From the NCBI RefSeq assembly GCF_051857545.1, contig NZ_JBPZHB010000002.1:372001-436000 (forward strand): 64,000 nucleotides of DNA, read 5' to 3'. Under the pieces are notes generated by a model, which did not search any database, was not told the DNA's origin, and saw nothing but the letters and a program-made list of their open reading frames with translations. Positions 60,520 through 64,000 of the stretch are shown piece by piece. The DNA is from Larkinella sp051857545 (GTDB lineage: Bacteria > Bacteroidota > Bacteroidia > Cytophagales > Spirosomataceae). Within the stretch, counting starts at the first letter, position 1; every line of letters starts with the position of its first letter. A program made the translations under genes and the position numbers.

Positions 60520-61602
60520 ATGTCCCGAATCCTGAACATCGCCCTGATCGGCCCCGGCAAAGTAGCTCATAATCACGCCCGGGCAGTTTTAGAAACTTCT
60601 GACACCAAACTCGTTGCCATCTACGGCCGGAATCATACCAAAGCGGACGAATTTGCCAATCAATACGGCATCACGGCGTATTCCGACATTTACGACATGG
60701 TCGACCGCGAGAATGTCGACATCTGCATCGTTTGCACCCCGCACCCCGCCCACCGCGTCGTTACCGTGGCGGCCCTGGAAGCCGGAGCGAATGTGCTGGT
60801 CGAAAAACCGCTGGCGTCGTCGCTGGCCGACTGTGATGCCATGATCAACGCGGCCCGGAATGCCAACCGGCAACTCGCCGTGGTGAGCCAACGGCGGTTT
60901 TATGAACCCTGTATGCGGATGCGTCAGGCAATCGACGACGGAAAAATCGGAAAACCGGTGCTGGGCATGGCGCAGCTATTCGGCTGGCGCAGCGAAGAAT
61001 ACTACCGCAGCGATCCCTGGCGTGGTTCGTGGGAACACGAAGGCGGGGGCGTTCTGGTCAATCAGGCTCCCCACCAACTGGATTTGCTGCTGTGGTACAT
61101 GGGCGAAATGGAGGAAGTCTACGGCGTTTGGGCAAACCTCAACCACCCCGACATTGAAGTCGACGACACCGCCGTGGCCATTGTTCGTTTCAAAAACGGT
61201 GGTATTGGCAATGTGATCGTCAGCAATTCGCAAAAACCGGGACTCTACGGAAAAGTGCATATTCACGGCCAGAACGGTGCGTCGATTGGCGTTCAGACCG
61301 ATGGCGGATCGATGTTCATCGCAGGCATGACGGGCATTCAGGATGCACCCTACAACGATGTGTGGTCGGTGGTGGGCGAAGAAGATCAGCGGCTGGTCTG
61401 GAAAGCGGAAGATGATGCGGTTTTCAACAGTGTCGATTCGTCCAGTCACTATTTTTCGCGGCAACTGGCGGATTTTGGTCAGGCCATTCGCGACGGTCGC
61501 CGTCCGCTGGTGACGGGCGAAGAAGGCCGCAAAGTGGTCGCTTTGTTCGAGGCCATTTACGAATCGACCCGCACCCGGCAGCCCGTTCGATTGAGTTCCT
61601 AG
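60520..61602 (+). CDS. Gfo/Idh/MocA family oxidoreductase
   Basis: 360 residues with an N-terminal Rossmann domain (NIALIGPGKVAHNHARAV), the family motif VEKPLASSLADCDAMINAA with the conserved Lys, and a C-terminal alpha/beta domain with NQAPHQLDLLLWYMG (the active-site His-x-x-D). It oxidises or reduces a cyclic sugar or inositol derivative with NAD(P). I start at ATG giving MSRILNIALIG; a TTG 30 bp upstream is less likely. Divergent from the lipoprotein pair. The specific substrate is unknown. Confidence 0.92.
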   Translation: MSRILNIALIGPGKVAHNHARAVLETSDTKLVAIYGRNHTKADEFANQYGITAYSDIYDMVDRENVDICIVCTPHPAHRVVTVAALEAGANVLVEKPLASSLADCDAMINAARNANRQLAVVSQRRFYEPCMRMRQAIDDGKIGKPVLGMAQLFGWRSEEYYRSDPWRGSWEHEGGGVLVNQAPHQLDLLLWYMGEMEEVYGVWANLNHPDIEVDDTAVAIVRFKNGGIGNVIVSNSQKPGLYGKVHIHGQNGASIGVQTDGGSMFIAGMTGIQDAPYNDVWSVVGEEDQRLVWKAEDDAVFNSVDSSSHYFSRQLADFGQAIRDGRRPLVTGEEGRKVVALFEAIYESTRTRQPVRLSS

Positions 61603-61616
61603 GCGGTATTCAACAA

Positions 61617-61655
61617 AATCCGATGCGTAACGTTCTGGAAGTAACGCATCGGATT
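61617..61655 (+). promoter_or_regulatory. Hairpin ending one base before a start codon
   Basis: AATCCGATGCGT (61617-61628) pairs perfectly with ACGCATCGGATT (61644-61655) around a 15-nt loop. The right arm ends immediately before the ATG at 61656, so it would bury the ribosome-binding region of the META-domain gene. No T-run follows, so it is not a typical terminator for the upstream oxidoreductase. An upstream ATG inside the hairpin (61623) begins an in-frame extension. Confidence 0.55.
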
Positions 61656-62507
61656 ATGAAAAAACTGGCACAACTTGTTTACCTGAGCGGCTTCCTGGTG
61701 CTGGCAGATGGTTGCCGAAAACCACCCTCAGAGGCATCAAAACCAGCGGAAACCGTCGACATCATGGCGATGGACGCGGGTAGCAAACGGCGGCAGGGCG
61801 TTGACTTTACAGCCCAGGGCGCCACACCGACCTGGACGCTGGACATTGATTTTGCCAAAATCATTCGTTTTCAGACCCAGAACGGCCCGCTGCTGACGGC
61901 CGCCGTCCCCAAGTCACAACGCGATCCGCGTGGTAACGGTATTCTGTTCGATGCCCCGCTGATCGCCAGTGCAACCGGGTCAAACAGCCGATCCGCCAGC
62001 CGTTCGGCAGCGGCCACCCGGCGCGAGGGGCGACTGAAGGTGGTCATTAGTCCGGTGGTGTGCCGGGATACCCGTTCCGGCCAGACCTTCGCGTACGGCG
62101 TGACGATTGAAGCCAACGGCCAGCGCTACAGCGGTTGTGGAACGTTTCTCAACGGCGCGACCCGGCTGAACAGCCAGTGGGTGCTGGAAACTTACCGCGG
62201 GCAGCGGCTCCACGCCGAGCAGTTTGTAAACCGGCAAATTCCGACACTCGACATCAACTTGAAAGAGAACCGGTTGCAGGGATTCACCGGCTGTAATACC
62301 CTGAACGGCCAGGTGAAAGCCGATGGCGATAACGTCCGGTTCGAGGCCCTTTCGACGACGCGTCGGGCATGTCCCTACAACTTCGAAAGCGGTTTTCTGA
62401 CAGCTTTGCAAAGCGTAACGCTCTACCGCATCAGCAACAACCGCCTGACCTTGCTGGCCGACGGCAAGTACGTGATGTCGTTTCGGAAAATGGTTGAGAA
62501 GAAGTGA
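61656..62507 (+). CDS. META-domain (HslJ-like) lipoprotein
   Basis: 283 residues from MKKLAQLVYLSGFLVLADGC (lipobox, Cys20). The first half contains a beta domain (TAAVPKSQRDP to SGCGTFLNG) as in membrane-bound C-type-lysozyme-inhibitor-like and COG3650-type proteins. The second half is a META domain: LNSQWVLETYRGQRL, ENRLQGFTGCNTLNGQVKAD and STTRRACPYNFESGFLTAL. HslJ proteins sit in the cell envelope and are linked to stress tolerance. A frame-open start 33 bp upstream lies in the hairpin and is rejected because the signal must be N-terminal. Confidence 0.85.
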   Translation: MKKLAQLVYLSGFLVLADGCRKPPSEASKPAETVDIMAMDAGSKRRQGVDFTAQGATPTWTLDIDFAKIIRFQTQNGPLLTAAVPKSQRDPRGNGILFDAPLIASATGSNSRSASRSAAATRREGRLKVVISPVVCRDTRSGQTFAYGVTIEANGQRYSGCGTFLNGATRLNSQWVLETYRGQRLHAEQFVNRQIPTLDINLKENRLQGFTGCNTLNGQVKADGDNVRFEALSTTRRACPYNFESGFLTALQSVTLYRISNNRLTLLADGKYVMSFRKMVEKK

Positions 62508-62530
62508 GTACCCACTGGTAAACCAACGTG

Positions 62531-63802
62531 ATGACGCTTTCCATTACCGAATACGGCCTCATCCGGCGCATCCGGGATTTTCCGGATCAGCCGAATTCGC
62601 TGACGGAATTGTTTCTGGCCGATGTCGCCTTTGAATCCCTCAAAAACTTCGTGACCGACAACGAAGCCGATGCGGTGATGACGTTTTTTCTGCAACGGGG
62701 TCGGGAGTGTATTAGGGTGAAAAACTACGTCGGTTTGCTCGAAACCAGAGACGGAACCCAGCTTGAGATTTTGCCCAAAACCGCCGGCGAAGTACCGGAC
62801 GGCCCCCGTGCCGCCCTGCTGCGAATGTTGCTTCATCTGCGCAACAGCCCGTTTCGACCTGTCGAGTCAGTGCGGCTGGGCATCAGCCGACTACCCTTGT
62901 GGGAAGTTTTTATCGCGATGTTTCTGGACGAAGTGACCCCGCTCCTGACGCGGGGCTTGCAGAAGTCATATGTGTCGCAAACGACGAATCAGCGGTTTTT
63001 GAAAGGGAAGCTGGAACTGGCGGAGCAGATCCGGCAAAACCGCTACCACGCCGAGCGTATGGTCGTCACGTTCGACGAGCATACGACCAATCTCCCCCCC
63101 AACCGCCTGCTGAAATCCGCTCTAGAATTTGTGCAGACCCGCGCCCGGACGGTTCCCAACCAGAGCCGCATCCGTCAACTGCTGTTTGCGATGGATGACA
63201 TCCCGCCGTCGGACCGGATTGCGGAGGATTTGCGGACCGTTGCGACGGGCAACCGGCTTTTTGTACACTATCAACCGGCTTTGCGCTGGGCCGAAGCCCT
63301 GCTGAGTGGCCGGGCTTTGGGTCTGGCGGCTGGTAAACACCTGAATTTGGCGCTCTTGTTTCCGATGGAACGGGTTTTTGAAGACTACGTTGCGGCCGGG
63401 TTTAAACGGTATGTCACCACGGGCGACCTCGTTGTACAGGAAGCGTCGCAGCACCTGATCGATAACCACAGCGGACTGCGGAAGTTCAAATTGCGCCCGG
63501 ATCTTATTCTGCGCCAGAACGGCGTAACGACGGTTCTGGATACCAAATGGAAACGAATCGATGCCACCAATTCCGCCGGAAACTACGGCATCGACCAGGC
63601 CGATCTGTACCAGTTATATGCCTACGGCAAAAAATACAAAGCTTCTGAACTGGTTCTGATTTACCCGGCCACTGCGCTTTTTCAACAGCCGCTCGATCTC
63701 TTCGGCTACGACGAGTCTCTGCACCTGCGCGTCGTTCCGTTCGACGTAAATGTGCCGCTGGAGGAAGCAGTTTTGAACGTAATGATGAATGATGAACGAT
63801 GA
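62531..63802 (+). CDS. mcrC: McrC-type nuclease subunit
   Basis: 423 residues. The N-terminal McrC domain shows VGLLETRDGTQLEILPK, and PLWEVFIAMFLDEV with FLKGKLELAEQIRQN are the characteristic McrC middle blocks. The PD-(D/E)XK centre is KFKLRPDLILR and, after seven residues, TVLDTKWK near residue 320, followed by a helix ADLYQLYAYGKKY. It cuts DNA when activated by McrB. mcrB lies 4.5 kb upstream. The last residues (MMNDER) are encoded by the word-repeat ATGATGAATGATGAACGATGA. A GTG directly before the ATG could also start it. Confidence 0.9.
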   Translation: MTLSITEYGLIRRIRDFPDQPNSLTELFLADVAFESLKNFVTDNEADAVMTFFLQRGRECIRVKNYVGLLETRDGTQLEILPKTAGEVPDGPRAALLRMLLHLRNSPFRPVESVRLGISRLPLWEVFIAMFLDEVTPLLTRGLQKSYVSQTTNQRFLKGKLELAEQIRQNRYHAERMVVTFDEHTTNLPPNRLLKSALEFVQTRARTVPNQSRIRQLLFAMDDIPPSDRIAEDLRTVATGNRLFVHYQPALRWAEALLSGRALGLAAGKHLNLALLFPMERVFEDYVAAGFKRYVTTGDLVVQEASQHLIDNHSGLRKFKLRPDLILRQNGVTTVLDTKWKRIDATNSAGNYGIDQADLYQLYAYGKKYKASELVLIYPATALFQQPLDLFGYDESLHLRVVPFDVNVPLEEAVLNVMMNDER

Positions 63803-63865
63803 ACGACGAATGAGCTGACGCGTATAATTCATAACTCATAACTCATAATTCATAACTCATTACTA
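63783..63865. repeat. Word-repeat J with GCTGACGCGT core
   Basis: Left: ATGATGAACG/ACGACGAATGA words that run in from the mcrC 3' end. Centre: GCTGACGCGT at 63814-63823, identical to elements A and D. Right: CATAACTCATAACTCATAAT words to 63860. The two sides use different words, so only a loose palindrome forms (AATGAG against CTCATT). It occupies the gap before the last gene. Confidence 0.75.
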
Positions 63866-63900
63866 TCTTACGCCCTCCTAAATAACCTCAATCTTCCTAA

Positions 63901-64000
63901 ATGCCACTTCTACTCACTTTTCTGGGCATTCTGGCCCTGGTATTTCTGATCGCCTTTGTCAAGATCGATACGTTCATTTCGTTCGTTCTGGTGTCGCTCG
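63901..64000 (+). CDS. Probable GntP-family gluconate/organic-acid permease (3' end cut by window)
   Basis: Only 33 residues are visible (MPLLLTFLGILALVFLIAFV, then KIDTFISFVLVSL). The pattern of a hydrophobic segment, then K-x-x-x-F-x-x-x-x-L-V-S-L, matches the start of GntP-type H+ symporters. Too short to be sure; another permease is possible. Confidence 0.55.
   Translation, partial: MPLLLTFLGILALVFLIAFVKIDTFISFVLVSL

Noticed and set aside
1..64000. tRNA, rRNA, insertion sequence, prophage or integrase
   Set aside because: No transposase, integrase or phage protein is encoded, and no cloverleaf or rRNA sequence was recognised. A tRNA scan was not possible here.

Overview
The window looks like a chromosomal segment of a member of the Bacteroidota, most likely a Cytophagales bacterium of the Spirosoma/Larkinella type. 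This is an inference from several signs. The base composition is moderate (roughly 50% GC by eye). Many SpII lipoproteins have no recognisable relatives. A DUF4290 gene is followed by murA. A NodT-type outer-membrane factor sits in an HAE1 RND efflux operon. Starts lack clear Shine-Dalgarno sites, and a few upstream regions carry TAnnTTTG-type -7 boxes. No rRNA, tRNA, CRISPR array, transposase or phage module was seen. The window opens inside gyrB and closes just inside a probable GntP-family permease.

Layout. 1-10.8 kb: gyrB (5' truncated), a 1.2 kb AT-rich gap, polyphosphate kinase ppk1, a large lipoprotein, a NupC-type nucleoside permease, an acyl-CoA synthetase and a DUF1697 protein. 11-17.6 kb: a four-gene RND efflux operon (small membrane protein, adaptor, permease, outer-membrane factor) behind a candidate promoter. 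17.7-23.6 kb: a YfcE-like phosphodiesterase, a GT4 glycosyltransferase, bioB, and two adjacent polytopic GT87-like proteins. 24-29 kb: an orphan protein, a small lipoprotein, a divergent lrp/metE pair, a cysteine-rich CWC protein and a thioesterase. 29-41 kb, all on the minus strand: an S9 peptidase, a DUF1016 nuclease, an M19-like dipeptidase coupled to a cytosolic trypsin+subtilisin fusion protease, a PQQ dehydrogenase and an AraC-type regulator. 41-50 kb: sppA, ppa, a four-helix-bundle (S23/bIVS) protein, a GT2 transferase, trmN6, RNase HI, two small proteins, murA and a DUF4290 protein. 50-56 kb: a MATE exporter, two small membrane proteins, a fused FAD/Fe-S oxidase and a lipoprotein. 56-64 kb: mcrB and mcrC homologues separated by 4.5 kb holding sugar-type oxidoreductases and lipoproteins.

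Three things stand out. (1) The trypsin+subtilisin double protease (34765-37542) and the M19-like peptidase (33090-34757) are 7 bp apart, both lack secretion signals, and look like an undescribed cytosolic proteolytic cassette. (2) At least ten intergenic gaps carry long palindromes or low-complexity arrays built from reiterated 7-8 nt words. The words differ from place to place, yet three of these elements share the 10-mer GCTGACGCGT and a fourth shares its first 8 bases. Several sit exactly at stop codons, and one set of words brackets the four-helix-bundle gene. (3) McrB and McrC, normally adjacent, are separated. In addition, MurA carries the naturally fosfomycin-insensitive Cys-to-Asp active-site form.

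Limits: everything was read by eye from sequence and translations. Family names rest on motifs and remembered family features. No search, alignment or folding was run.
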